The notes: generated from the sequence alone by a model not told the origin. DNA of 51,675 nucleotides from Clostridiales bacterium (GCA_021204175.1 JAJPZT010000005.1:18342-70016), one strand, 5' to 3'. Positions 16,584 through 26,107 are shown, counted from the stretch's first letter. Numbers and translations: made by a program.

Positions 16584-16737
16584 TAGATATTCCCCCAATC
16601 TTAAGATTCACGGAAAGCTGATTGCTTTCCAATGTACAAATCCCTTCTCCTGTTTCTTCACTGTATTTCTGGGGAATCAGATTCATTGTCTCGTTCTGTT
16701 CTTCGTATTGCTGTTTCGTTATCTCGTTGTTAATCAA
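16525..16737 (-). CDS. Small protein with XkdX-like helix, start uncertain
   Basis: A 70-aa frame overlapping the HTH gene by 59 bases. The only start at its 5' end is a TTG (16737). The open frame continues upstream with sensible residues (KLFNETYDGEISAAALINNE) to the capsid terminator region, so the true N-terminus may be missing. The GEISAAALINNEITKQQYEE helix resembles XkdX/SHOCT-type phage helices. It may be the scar of a deleted tail-region gene. Low certainty. Confidence 0.4.
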   Translation of the reverse strand: MINNEITKQQYEEQNETMNLIPQKYSEETGEGICTLESNQLSVNLKIGGISNDQRTTESDSSASFTGLRI

Positions 16738-16795
16738 TGCTGCGGCTGAAATTTCGCCGTCATAAGTTTCGTTAAAAAGTTTTGAGCAAAAATAT

Positions 16796-16829
16796 ATGAG
16801 GGCAGAGCTCCTTTCGGAGATGCCCTCAT
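16796..16829 (-). terminator. Terminator directly after the capsid gene
   Basis: ATGAGGGCA/TGCCCTCAT stem with an inner CTCC/GGAG pair, followed on the minus strand by ATATATTTTTGC. It closes the head-gene transcript where tail genes would normally continue. Confidence 0.8.
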
Positions 16830-16894
16830 TGGAGGTTAGTCAGCCGACAGAGTAAGATGTCAGCTGAGAAGCAAGCAGGTTAATTGGTGTGGTA

Positions 16895-18112
16895 TCAGCC
16901 GTTGGCTTCCGTGTCCGCGCCGCCGCCGATGACGAGCAGCTGAACGGATTCAGGAAGCACAAGCTTTCCGTCTACACGTTCCTTGCAGACCATACCGATA
17001 AGACCGTTTCCGGCAAACAACTCACGCAGTTCCGCAAAGGAGCGGCTTCCACGGTCTGCCAGATTGTAATAGGAAAAATCGCCAAACGCAATCGCAGGTC
17101 TTCCGGCTTCGATGGTCGGCGCAAATTGAGAAGTGAAAACAGGATAGCCGAGCAGACGGTCAGGCTCACCGGCGGAAAGAGCAGGCTGCCAGATATAATT
17201 TCCGTTGCTGTCTTTCAGCTTTCGGATTGCTGCCAGGGTGCTGTCCGACAAAATAAACGCGGCGTTTTTACGATACGGGCGCTTGAGAGAGTAAACCAGA
17301 TCGACAATGTCATCACCTGAAATTTCCGTGCCATCGGTTGTCACACCAATCTGTGCACCGCCGTTGTCGGCAAAGATGCCCAGTGGTTTGTTGTTGCCGT
17401 CGCCGTTCAGGAATGCGTCCTCTTCCGCGTTGGAGATTGCGGTTGCAAACTGCTCGATGATATAATTCTCCAAGTCAAAGGCACTGTCATACAACAGTTC
17501 TTCGCTGACTTTTACCGCCACGCTCAGCTTATAGGCATCCAAAATAACCTGGCTGAAGGTGGCGTCAGAGAATTCCAGGGCTTCACCTTCCTCAACCCAT
17601 GCAGCCGCAGGTTTAGTAGCCGCGACGTTAATTTTGTGTTCACCGGAAGTGGTGATGGTTGTGCCAAGCCGACGCATGATGCACTCTTCGTTCAGAGTAT
17701 CAATCAGGCGGCTGTCCCATTCGCTCGGTACAAGATAGCCACCGTTGGCATCAATGCCTTCCTGCAGGGCGTTGGATACCTGCTTGAAGTTGGTGCGCAG
17801 AGCCGTCAGCATGGCACTTTTATACGCATCAGAAGCACGTCCGACCTTGCCCGAGCCGGTGAAAGAGGTGCTGTCCGGCTTGCCGGTGAGCGGAGCGGAA
17901 GTGGGCTTGTTCAGTTCGGCTTCCATGGCTTCAGCCCGCTGCATACGATTGATTTCACGGGAAAGGTTCATAATCTCGCTTTCCATTCTTTCGTAGGTTG
18001 CATTGTCCTCGTCAGACATAACTCCCTCCGCGTTTTGGTGGCTCTCGGCAAATGCTCTCGCCGCATTCCACGTTTTGTTGCGCTGCTCAATGAGCTCATA
18101 AAGACTTTTCAT
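16895..18112 (-). CDS. Major capsid protein, HK97 fold
   Basis: A 405-aa HK97-type capsid subunit. The N-terminal 100 residues form a coiled-coil delta/scaffold domain (MSDEDNATYERMESEIMNLS) that the upstream protease would remove. The main domain begins near GGYLVPSEWDSRLIDTL and holds the typical VSEELLYDSAFDLENYI and FLNGDGNNKPLGI segments. Last gene of the head operon, 15 bases after the protease gene. No connector or tail gene follows. Confidence 0.93.
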   Translation of the reverse strand: MKSLYELIEQRNKTWNAARAFAESHQNAEGVMSDEDNATYERMESEIMNLSREINRMQRAEAMEAELNKPTSAPLTGKPDSTSFTGSGKVGRASDAYKSAMLTALRTNFKQVSNALQEGIDANGGYLVPSEWDSRLIDTLNEECIMRRLGTTITTSGEHKINVAATKPAAAWVEEGEALEFSDATFSQVILDAYKLSVAVKVSEELLYDSAFDLENYIIEQFATAISNAEEDAFLNGDGNNKPLGIFADNGGAQIGVTTDGTEISGDDIVDLVYSLKRPYRKNAAFILSDSTLAAIRKLKDSNGNYIWQPALSAGEPDRLLGYPVFTSQFAPTIEAGRPAIAFGDFSYYNLADRGSRSFAELRELFAGNGLIGMVCKERVDGKLVLPESVQLLVIGGGADTEANG

Positions 18113-18127
18113 AAAATATTTCCTCCA

Positions 18128-18970
18128 TCAAATAAATTTTTTTATCGTATCTAAATGCCGGAGAATATCCGACACAGTACGCTTGGGTTGTGCCGTGGTA
18201 GTCACGGCTGGGGTTGTTGGGCTGCTGGGTGCTGCTTGGCTGCTCTGCTCCGTCAGCTTGTTCATAAGCCGGTTTGCGGCAGTGCGCTGGGAATAGAGCG
18301 TGTTCTGGGGCGTCACATCTGGAATCGGCACCCGCTCAATCAGACCATCCGCAAAGCCGAGTTCAATGCATTTCTCGGCACTCAGCCACGTCTCGTTTTC
18401 CATCATGCGGGAGAGCTTGGAACGGGACAAACCCGTTTTAAGGACATAGCTTTCAATAATGCTGTCTTTGATTTCTTCCAGCATAGATGCCGCTTTCGTC
18501 AATTCGTTATGGTCTCCGGCGGCAATAGTCAGTGGATTATGAATCATAATCAACCCAAGAGGACTGATTAAAACTGTGTCTCCCGCCATTGCTATTACAG
18601 ACGCAGCGGATGCCGCCAGAGCGTCAATATACACTGTTACCTTCGCAGGATAATCACGGAGCATATTGTAGATAAGCGCCGCCGCAATACAGTCGCCGCC
18701 GCAGCTGTTAATTCGCACAATGATGTCACCGCTCCCACTGTATAATTCCTCCCGAAATAGTTCGGGTGTTACATCATCATCGTACCAGCCGTCCTCCGCA
18801 ATTGCACCGTAAAGATACAGTGTTCGCTGGGTTGGAGCAGGTGCGGATTCGCCGGGAGGGGATTCCTCCGGCAGCGGAGCGGAATTGTCTGCTTCGTTAG
18901 CACATCGGCTTTCTGCCCAATTCCAGAACTTCTTTGGAATCGCTCGATTCGTTGGATTCTCCTTGTCCAT
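18128..18970 (-). CDS. ClpP-like prohead maturation protease
   Basis: A 280-aa serine protease of the S14 type used by HK97-like phages to trim the capsid scaffold. Catalytic Ser sits in ALAASAASVIAM and catalytic His in MIHNP. The Pro-rich N-terminus and the Ser/Thr/Pro-rich C-terminus are presumably flexible. Its first 74 bases overlap the end of the portal gene, a usual arrangement. Confidence 0.92.
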   Translation of the reverse strand: MDKENPTNRAIPKKFWNWAESRCANEADNSAPLPEESPPGESAPAPTQRTLYLYGAIAEDGWYDDDVTPELFREELYSGSGDIIVRINSCGGDCIAAALIYNMLRDYPAKVTVYIDALAASAASVIAMAGDTVLISPLGLIMIHNPLTIAAGDHNELTKAASMLEEIKDSIIESYVLKTGLSRSKLSRMMENETWLSAEKCIELGFADGLIERVPIPDVTPQNTLYSQRTAANRLMNKLTEQSSQAAPSSPTTPAVTTTAQPKRTVSDILRHLDTIKKFI

Positions 18971-20264
18971 TAGCTTCTTCCTTTCCGACCGTCTCGGTCT
19001 GTGTTGACTGTTCCTTCATATTGTCAGCTACCGTATTTGAATATGCACCGACATATTTGAGTGGCAAATACGCTCCATTAATTACGTGGGTATTGCCGCC
19101 CTCCTCATCGGGGATTAAATCCATATCTTCTCTGAGTCGGCAGTCATTGCAGCTCAGAATTCCGTTCTGAATGCCTACAGCATAAGAAGAAAGCCTGCTC
19201 TGAAAATCCCCTCGCAGGAGACCTTCGACATTGAACTTAAAGAAATACGTTCCTTTTTCTTCTTTGGTCAGCAGTGAACGCTCCATTGACTGTTCCCACC
19301 TGCAAACCCAGGGGTCCAAGGTATATTTCACAAACTCCTGCGAGAGCTGTTCCACGGAATTATAGCTGGCATGTTCGAGATCCCCCACCATGTGGGGAGG
19401 AATCCTAAATATCCTACATATCTCGTCCACCTGGAACCGTCTCGTTTCGAGAAACTGTGAGTCACTGGGCGAGATGGAAATAGGCGTGTATTTAAGCCCT
19501 TCTTCCAGGACTGCCACCCGATTTGAATTCGAGCTGCCGCCAAATGCAGCATTCCAGGAATCACGAAGATGTTCAGGGTCTCGTACAACACCGGGATGTT
19601 CCAGCACACCGCCGGGAGTTGCTCCGTTAGCAAAAAATTTAGCTCCGTATTCTTCCGCAGCCATCGTAAGACCAATCGCATTTTTAGCCATTGCTATAGG
19701 ACTGTAGCCGACGAGTCCGTCAAAGCCAAGTCCCGGAATATGCAGGACATCCGATGGTTGGAGAATGACAGAGCTTTCCTTTATAGTTGGTGTGTCTCCG
19801 GAAGCCCGCTGGTACTCATAATAAAGGTGACCATTGATGTCACGGTCTACCCTCATTCGATTCGACATAAGAGGATACAGAGCGACTATTTCACCCTTTC
19901 CATTTCTCACGATTTGAGCGTATGCATTGCCATACAGCAGCAGATGAGTCATAAGAGTTTCACGAAAAATAAATGAGGAACACTCCGGGTTTGGCTCCTT
20001 CAAAAGCAGGAAGTACAAAGGGTGGTCTACCGCTTTTTCTTTGCCGCCTTCGTCAGTATTTCTATATAAATGCAGCGGCAGTTCCGCTATAGCTTCAGCA
20101 AGGATGCGTATACAGGAATAAACCGTTGTAAGCTGCATGGCGGACCGTTCCGTCACTGTTTTCCCGGCTTGTGTTCCGCCAAAGAAAAACCTATAGGCGG
20201 CTCCGGGAGTTGAATTTTGAATTTTCTGTTCTTTTGAGCCGAAAAGCTTAGAAAATATATTCAC
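18897..20264 (-). CDS. Phage portal protein
   Basis: A 455-aa HK97-family portal that forms the dodecameric DNA channel at the capsid vertex. Recognisable segments are SAMQLTTVYSCIRILAEAIA, PLYFLLLKEPNPECSSF, LLLYGNAYAQIVRNGKGEI and RIPPHMVGDLEHASYNSVE. It lies between large terminase and protease genes in canonical head order. A glutamine/acid-rich tail follows residue 410. Confidence 0.93.
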   Translation of the reverse strand: MNIFSKLFGSKEQKIQNSTPGAAYRFFFGGTQAGKTVTERSAMQLTTVYSCIRILAEAIAELPLHLYRNTDEGGKEKAVDHPLYFLLLKEPNPECSSFIFRETLMTHLLLYGNAYAQIVRNGKGEIVALYPLMSNRMRVDRDINGHLYYEYQRASGDTPTIKESSVILQPSDVLHIPGLGFDGLVGYSPIAMAKNAIGLTMAAEEYGAKFFANGATPGGVLEHPGVVRDPEHLRDSWNAAFGGSSNSNRVAVLEEGLKYTPISISPSDSQFLETRRFQVDEICRIFRIPPHMVGDLEHASYNSVEQLSQEFVKYTLDPWVCRWEQSMERSLLTKEEKGTYFFKFNVEGLLRGDFQSRLSSYAVGIQNGILSCNDCRLREDMDLIPDEEGGNTHVINGAYLPLKYVGAYSNTVADNMKEQSTQTETVGKEEANGQGESNESSDSKEVLELGRKPMC

Positions 20265-20302
20265 ATTGAGGCTCCTTTCGTGGTATAATAAAAACCGAAG
20301 GA

Positions 20303-22356
20303 TTACAGAAGCAAAATTCCTCTATCGTCATAAACCGACATTTTGGGTTCTGTATTTCCGTTGCGTATGGCTCTGTCCAAAGCCATTATCAGTGCAACGG
20401 CCAGATCGATTTTTTCAGAAGATTTCGACTTATCCGGCTTTTGATTTCCGGCGGCATCTGTTTTTATAACGACATTTTCAACGCACCAGGTGAGCGGCGC
20501 ATTTCCGCCGTGAGCGATTCTCTTTTCCAGCACTAATTTCATCAATTCTTTTGTTGGAGGAGACATGCTGGCAAAGCCCTGTCCGAACGGAACGATTGTA
20601 AATCCCATATTCTCAAGGACGGTCATCATTTCCGTGGCATTCCAGCGGTCAGCGGCGATTTCTTTGATGTTGTATTCTTCGCCTAATTTCCCGATGAAAT
20701 GTTCAATGTGGCGATAGTCTACTATATTTCCGGGAGTAGTCATAACCGTTCCCTGTTTAAGCCATATATCATAGGGCACATGGTCGCGTTTGACACGCTC
20801 CTGCAGCGTTTCCTCCGGCAGCCAACAGAACGGAAGAACATAGTATTTATCATCTTCCTGGGTTGGCGGGAAGCACAGGACTAGTGCCGTAAGGTCTACC
20901 GTTGTGGAAAGGTCGAGGCCACCGTAACAGACCCGGCCTTTGAGCTTCTCCGCATCAACGGGAAACGAGCATTCCGCCCACTTCGCGGAAGACATCCACC
21001 TTGCAGCAACACGCTGCCATTGATTTAGTCGAAGCTGTCTGAATACTTGTTCCTCGCTCGGACTTTGTCGGGCAGATTCATAAGCGTCCTGCACTTTTTC
21101 AAACGGTATGGTGATACCGAGCGAGGGATTACAGCTCACCCAGACACCTGGATCTTCCCAGCTATCAGTCTCTTTAGCACCGTATATCACAGGGTAGAAT
21201 GTTTTATCTACTTTTCGCCCTTCAAGAATATCGACAGCCTTACAATGAAGCTCGTACCCGGCAGAATGGGTATTATTTCCTGCGGTACTGATCGCAAAAT
21301 GAAGCGGCTGCATCCTCGCGTCCCCTGAACCACGGGTAATCGTGTTAAACAGGTCTGAATTGGGAAGACAGTGACACTCATCTATGATAGAACCATGCGT
21401 GTTATAGCCATGATGCCTGAAACTGTCCGAACTCAAAACGGAATATACAGAATTTGTCGGCTTATATATCAGCTTCTTCCGGGAACGGAGTATCTTCACC
21501 CTTTTCAGAAGAGCCGGACACTGTTCTATCATTCCCAGGCATTGGTTAAAGACAATACTCGCCTGGTGTTTGTCGGCGGCACAGCCATAGACCTCCGCCG
21601 CATTTTCAAAGTCCCCACAGGTCAAAAGCAAGGCTACGGCAGCGGCAAGTTCGCTGTTATGTGTGGGTACATAAGCGGAACCGGCGAGATAACAGTGGCT
21701 GGCACTGTCAACCTGAATGCACTGCATATTTACGGATTCAGCCAGCGGAGTAATAGACCGCACAATATGATAGCCGCCATCCGGCTGAGGGAACTTATCT
21801 GCTGCGGGTATGCGGACAATCGTATCAGTAAATTGGAAGAGTTCTCCTGTCTGGCACACACGAGATACAGGCTTTTGATTGTCCCGCAGAATCTCCACAT
21901 TCCATAGATGGCGTTCTCCGGCAACGATGGAACACCCGGTTTGAAACTCTATAAGATATGCCTGCTCGGTGTTGTCCACAGTACTCTTGGCGACAACGTG
22001 GCACGGATTACCCTTATCATCGTAGACAAGGTCGCCAACTGCGAGTTTTCCCATTGTTGTAAAACCGGACGGAGTAGGAATCGGCGTGTCCAGAGCAAGC
22101 TGTTTGCCGTTTTTTTCGGGACTTCGATGTATGCCATATTAAATTGTCGATAGCCGTTCGGCTTCAAAATTCCAAAGAGATCCCTTATAATTTGTTCCTG
22201 CCAGTCGATTAGCTCAAACGGCTGTCCTGCCCACACACCGCTGTTGTGCCGCAGGCATTGAATGAAATCCACCGCATAATCGGCTGCCGCTTTGTCATAG
22301 TGGGAATCCGGTGCCATAAAACGAGTAGGTGTATAGTTCTCCAACTTGCGCATCAT
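20303..22356 (-). pseudogene. Terminase large subunit with in-frame intein and a -1 frame break
   Basis: ATP-driven DNA packaging motor and nuclease. The start at 22356 has GGAG upstream. Residues 1-82 (PTRFMAPDSHYD ... MAYIEVPKK) precede an A7 run (22116-22110). Continuing in that frame gives a dead-end tail stopping at 21949. A -1 shift gives KKNGK followed by the intein, then SELAAAVALLLTCG, the rest of the P-loop. The C-terminal part (450 aa) has Walker B (IIDECHC) and the nuclease domain (GGLDLSTTVDL ... AADRWNATEMM). Splicing would give about 535 aa, normal for TerL. The break may be a mutation, a sequencing error or programmed slippage. Confidence 0.88.
21656..22102 (-). other. 149-aa mini-intein in the terminase P-loop, Gln at position 1
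   Basis: Inserted exactly between GK and S of the Walker A motif (NGK | intein | SELAAA). Block A reads QLALDTPIPTPSGFTTMGKL, block B VAGERHLW, block F CIQVDSASHCYLAGS and block G YVPTHN with Ser as the +1 residue. There is no homing endonuclease domain. The first residue is Gln rather than the usual Cys or Ser, so the first acyl shift cannot proceed in the standard way. Terminal Asn with preceding His and Ser+1 are intact. Confidence 0.9.
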
Positions 22357-22452
22357 AGAGCATACTCCTTTCTCCGAGCACAAGAAAAGCGCCAGCCGTT
22401 AAGACCGACGCTAATCTGCTTGGTAATTGTTGTTTCTAAATGTGTATCCGGT

Positions 22453-22662
22453 TTACTGTGTGTTCTTGCCCATGCTGCGATATATCACTGCCAGGATTTT
22501 TTCCTGCTCCGAAGCGTCAACTCCGATACTTGCGAGAGCCTGACGTGTACCACAATCCGGACAGATGCGTGTGGTATTATCGGTCCGTGAAAGTGCGGGA
22601 GCGTCGGTGTAGGCTTTTCCGCAAAGGGGACACACGGCTGGTTTACTTGGTTTCTCGCTCAT
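22453..22662 (-). CDS. Small zinc-ribbon phage protein
   Basis: A 69-aa protein with two CxxC pairs (CPLCGKAY and CPDCGTRQ) forming a zinc ribbon. AGGAGG lies seven bases before the ATG at 22662, so an upstream in-frame start at 22695 was rejected. It sits between the terminase genes in a run of small phage genes. Function unknown. Confidence 0.75.
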   Translation of the reverse strand: MSEKPSKPAVCPLCGKAYTDAPALSRTDNTTRICPDCGTRQALASIGVDASEQEKILAVIYRSMGKNTQ

Positions 22663-22673
22663 GCCACTGCCTC

Positions 22674-22898
22674 CTAATCGCTGATTTTGCGGCACTCATC
22701 GACTTCAAAAATGAGATTCAACGAGCTGTCGTTATCCCACGCAACCATCAAGTCGCCAAGTGCGTCGATACCAAGAACGGTTCCCTGCGTCCCCACAGGA
22801 GGCGAAGCAATATCGTCCATTCGGATAAGCTCCACACGGGAGCCGATGGGGTACATCTTTTGAAGTCGTTCGATGTCTTTTTCAGTCGGAGTTTGCAT
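22674..22898 (-). CDS. DUF4314 protein
   Basis: A 74-aa DUF4314 protein, a small beta-barrel (YPIGSRVELIRMDD, VGTQGTVLGID, GDLMVAWDNDSSLNL) common in clostridial prophages. It overlaps the end of the upstream gene by 17 bases. Role unknown. Confidence 0.85.
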   Translation of the reverse strand: MQTPTEKDIERLQKMYPIGSRVELIRMDDIASPPVGTQGTVLGIDALGDLMVAWDNDSSLNLIFEVDECRKISD

Positions 22899-23757
22899 TG
22901 GGCTGACCTCCTTTATTGGGCTGAGCTTTTCTAAAAGCAGAATTTCCGGGAAGATTCCGCAGGAGAATTTTCCTTGCGGACTTGTATTGGTCGCCGACGA
23001 AGCCGAGCCGCAGGAGAAAACAGCGAAAGGCGTATTTTTGGTTTTCCGGTTCAGTATCTTTTGCGGTGATGCGACGCTGAGTCCGCGCCATTTCGCAGAG
23101 GGCAGTCACAAGGCGGCTGTAGGCTTCAATCTCCTCCGGCTCCGCTGTAAATGGAAACCAGGGAAATTCCACCTTGTCCTCGGAAATCTCAATCGGCAGA
23201 GCGTCCGTTCCGATGGAGTGCATGAGGAGTGTTTTCTTGGATTCCACAAGCCGCTTGAGGTTCTCCAGTGAATTTTCTGTGAAGCTGTCCAGCGGCAAGG
23301 AGATTGTCAGGCTGTCAGCTTCCGTTAAATTGTTCCCTGACGCGACAGGTTGAGCTGTTTCGCTTTCTGCGGATACTTCTTCGCCCTCATTCTCTGAACG
23401 TTTTAACGGCGTTACAGTGGGCGAAGGAGCGGCTTCGTCGGACGTGAGAGCAGTTTCGTCAGCAGTGCTTATTGCCTCGGTGGGTTCATCGCTTTCGTCT
23501 GCGTCAGCGGTTGCTTCGGTCTCCACAGGAATTGCTCGGTAGCCGTGTTCGTCCAAGAAATCAATCAGTCGCTCAACTTGCTCCGTATCAGTGCGGTCGC
23601 TGAATTCGAGATTTCCCTCACGGGTGATTGTGTACAGGTCAACCGCATAGCTGCAGGTCGGCATGTATTGGTAAACAGGTGCTGTCCCCGCAAATTCGCC
23701 AACGGCAGCTGCCAACTTTTTGCGCTCCGCTCCTGTAATTCCATAATAGATGGTCAT
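22882..23757 (-). CDS. Phage protein with conserved N-terminal domain and low-complexity middle
   Basis: A 291-aa protein. The first 75 residues (MTIYYGITGAERKKLAAAVG ... DRTDTEQVERLIDFLDEHGY) form a conserved domain seen in many Firmicutes prophages, sometimes annotated as virulence-related without evidence. Residues 80-150 are an acidic Thr/Ala/Glu linker. The C-terminal part (LPLDSFTENSLENLKRLVES ... WFPF) is a second, helical domain. GGAGG with nine-base spacing supports the ATG at 23757 over one at 23820. Confidence 0.8.
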   Translation of the reverse strand: MTIYYGITGAERKKLAAAVGEFAGTAPVYQYMPTCSYAVDLYTITREGNLEFSDRTDTEQVERLIDFLDEHGYRAIPVETEATADADESDEPTEAISTADETALTSDEAAPSPTVTPLKRSENEGEEVSAESETAQPVASGNNLTEADSLTISLPLDSFTENSLENLKRLVESKKTLLMHSIGTDALPIEISEDKVEFPWFPFTAEPEEIEAYSRLVTALCEMARTQRRITAKDTEPENQKYAFRCFLLRLGFVGDQYKSARKILLRNLPGNSAFRKAQPNKGGQPNANSD

Positions 23758-23907
23758 AAAAATGTGCCTCCTTTTTTGTTTTGGTACTAATGTATTACCG
23801 TCTTTCGGAGACATTATCAACTACTATTTCGGCTTCACGGCGTAGAAAACAGGCGGCTGAATCGGGCGCGAATTTGTGTAATAAGACATCGGAAAAATCA
23901 AAACACA

Positions 23908-24450
23908 TCAAGCCTGCCGACGGCGGAGCAGCTCCTCCATCAAATCAGTCTGCGGATTAGCTCCGTCAAATTTCACGGTTGAATTTTCTTTTACAAGCTG
24001 AAATATCTCGCTCCACAGACGGTCTGCCAGAGTAAGATAGGTCTGGCTCATTGCCACAAACGGCGACGCAATCGGCGCATTCGTCGTTGGATGGCGGCTC
24101 AGGAAGCCGTACTCGTCAATGACAGCCTCTGTCTGAATCCACCTGGCAGCCGCCATAGCATAGCGTTCAATCAACTGGGGATTGACATACACAGCGCACC
24201 CACGCTCGTCCAGCCATTTCCAAACTGAGCGATAAATTTTCGCAGCCTGGGTTTTACTTCCGTCACGCTGTTCAGCTGACAAGAACTTAGATGGCGGCGG
24301 CATCTTTACCCCTTGCAATTCCGCTGATTCGGGAAAAGAAAGCCGTGTCGCATTAGGGCTGTTCTCTTCAATTTTTGTAATCAGGTCTTTGCGCTTCGCA
24401 CCGGCTCCCGGTCTTGCGCCACCTCTGTTGCTTCCGTCTTTTGCAGCCAC
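23908..24450 (-). CDS. Terminase small subunit, P27 family
   Basis: Recognises packaging sites in phage DNA and recruits the large subunit. The N-terminus has the GGARPGAGAKRKD basic motif typical of P27 TerS, and the body (WKWLDERGCAVYVNPQLIERYA ... SQTYLTLADRLWSEIFQLV) fits the family. I prefer the GTG at 24450, eight bases after GGAGG; a start at 24465 lies before that site. Its large subunit is five genes further on. Confidence 0.88.
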   Translation of the reverse strand: MAAKDGSNRGGARPGAGAKRKDLITKIEENSPNATRLSFPESAELQGVKMPPPSKFLSAEQRDGSKTQAAKIYRSVWKWLDERGCAVYVNPQLIERYAMAAARWIQTEAVIDEYGFLSRHPTTNAPIASPFVAMSQTYLTLADRLWSEIFQLVKENSTVKFDGANPQTDLMEELLRRRQA

Positions 24451-24531
24451 GAACACCACCTCCATTCTCGGCAGACTGCATTAACCCGCACAATATAGAG
24501 CAGGTTGCTTCTCAGATTTGAGAAGCGTGTC

Positions 24532-24954
24532 TTAATATCCAAAACTGTACTCCGACAGTCCGGGACGGTTTGTTGGTTCAATAAGCTCTGTGCCAAACGC
24601 TTTCTTTTCCGCACCGCATTTGCAGACATAGCGAATATCCTCAGAGCCGGGACAATCACCTGTCGGAGTCATATATTCTCCGCATACAGGACAGCGGGGA
24701 AGTCTGACCACATATGAACTGTCATCAATAACCTCATTGTTTGTTAAATCAAAAAGGCTGACACCTGTGTATATATTTCCGTCGCTGTACTCAAACCGCA
24801 CCAGTGCAAGACAACATACATACGGAGTTTCACGGACATCACGGTAGTGGATTTCGTTTTCGTCCTCGTCTTCAATCCTTAGCATGACTGTTGAATCAGG
24901 CGGGAGCTGCATCATCTGTAAGACAACTTCGTTTTTTATTCTTGCATTGCTCAT
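24532..24954 (-). CDS. Hypothetical phage protein with C-terminal zinc ribbon
   Basis: A 140-aa protein. The N-terminal beta-rich part (VMLRIEDEDENEIHYRDV) is unrecognised. The C-terminus has RCPVCGEYM and VCKCGAEKK, a four-cysteine zinc ribbon. An upstream ATG (24975) precedes the AGAGG site, so 24954 was chosen. It lies just upstream of the small terminase. Confidence 0.7.
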   Translation of the reverse strand: MSNARIKNEVVLQMMQLPPDSTVMLRIEDEDENEIHYRDVRETPYVCCLALVRFEYSDGNIYTGVSLFDLTNNEVIDDSSYVVRLPRCPVCGEYMTPTGDCPGSEDIRYVCKCGAEKKAFGTELIEPTNRPGLSEYSFGY

Positions 24955-25368
24955 GATAGCAAACCTCTCTTTCATTTCTGACTGACGCGCCTTTGAATTT
25001 TTGTATCAAAAACGCATCTTTTTTGAATTTTTTTACACAGTTTTTTAATGTTCATATCGACCTATTTCTCAAAAATGAGCAATAGAAAATGTGCGAAAGC
25101 CCGTGAAATCCCGAACTACGCACACTTACACATAAATATTTTTTCTGCCGAGGGCAGGGGTTAATACCCACCTTTGAACCTGAATTTTTTCGCACGGACC
25201 TGGGCGCCGTTCCCATTTCCTGCCAGAAACAGGAAAATAGACCGCCCCACCCCTCGAAACTAAATGATACTGAACAATATAGGAGCAGGTCATAGCTGTA
25301 TGCAAAAACCAATCCGCACCTATAGGCTGGCTGTCGCTTGGAGACGTTCCGAGCCGTCGGACTGTCTA
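24955..25368. other. Gap of 414 bases without a convincing gene
   Basis: Located upstream of the terminase gene group. A 106-codon minus frame is open but has no ribosome site and poor composition. The stretch near 25140-25260 has blocks rich in C and G next to A/T-rich segments. A packaging (cos/pac) site is possible by position, but nothing marks it. Confidence 0.4.
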
Positions 25369-25743
25369 TCAATAGTGACCTTTCCTCGCCGCAACCAGGG
25401 CAGGGCTCTTTCTTCTGTCGATGCAGAACAGCCAGTTAAACTGCTGCACGTTCACAGGCTCGTAGCCGCATTGGTAAAGGGCGTCCTTGAGTGCGTTGTT
25501 GCTGATGTCAACGTCGGGGAGCTGCTTCTCCAGGACAGCCTTGAGCCTGTTGCTGCTGATTGGGTTGGACTTGGTCTTCGCCGGCACCAGTTCGTTCTCA
25601 ATCCAATCTACAATCAATGCCTGGTGTTCCGGCGGCTGTGCACTGAACAGCTCCGTGTCAACCCAGCTGTACGGATGTCCGTCACGGATGCCGCAGAGCT
25701 TATCTCGTTCCTTTTCTGAAATATAGTTGTGGTAAGTGTTCAT
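25369..25743 (-). CDS. Hypothetical phage protein
   Basis: A 124-aa protein. GGGAGG lies ten bases before the ATG at 25743 (MNTYHNYISEKERDKL). The frame is open 450 bases further upstream, but that part is compositionally unlike a protein and has no start site. The C-terminal part (SSNRLKAVLEKQLPDVDISN ... ALKDALYQCGYE) looks like a small helical DNA-binding domain. I recognise no family. Confidence 0.65.
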   Translation of the reverse strand: MNTYHNYISEKERDKLCGIRDGHPYSWVDTELFSAQPPEHQALIVDWIENELVPAKTKSNPISSNRLKAVLEKQLPDVDISNNALKDALYQCGYEPVNVQQFNWLFCIDRRKSPALVAARKGHY

Positions 25744-26107
25744 CGTCTTTTTTCCTCCCGATTCTATATGATTCGTTGCTGCGTTGACCGCAGTGGTTAA
25801 GCACTTCATTTGCGTCGTTTTAATCATTGTGACATAGAAAAAAGCCCTTACAGATCTCTGCAAAGGCTTCAAGTCGTTATTTGTATTCCGTACAGCGGCT
25901 CTGCGTCCACTGCTCCGATTATGTATATTGTACCACAACGCTCCGAAAAAAGCAAGGCCTTTTCTCATAATTTTTTTGGAAAATCGCAAGATATAGTTTT
26001 GTGCCGTGATAATGTTACTATATCTAGTGATTTTCTGATAAAGAGCGGTGCCGTAGGAAGGACAAACACATCGTCGCAGTTCTGCTCGATTAAGGCAGTA
26101 CGGCTTC

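Noticed and set aside
24381..24659. Frame of 92 codons between the small terminase and the zinc-ribbon gene
   Set aside because: Overlaps two better-supported genes in other frames.
25052..25372. Minus-strand frame of 106 codons
   Set aside because: No ribosome site, unlikely composition, no recognisable domain.
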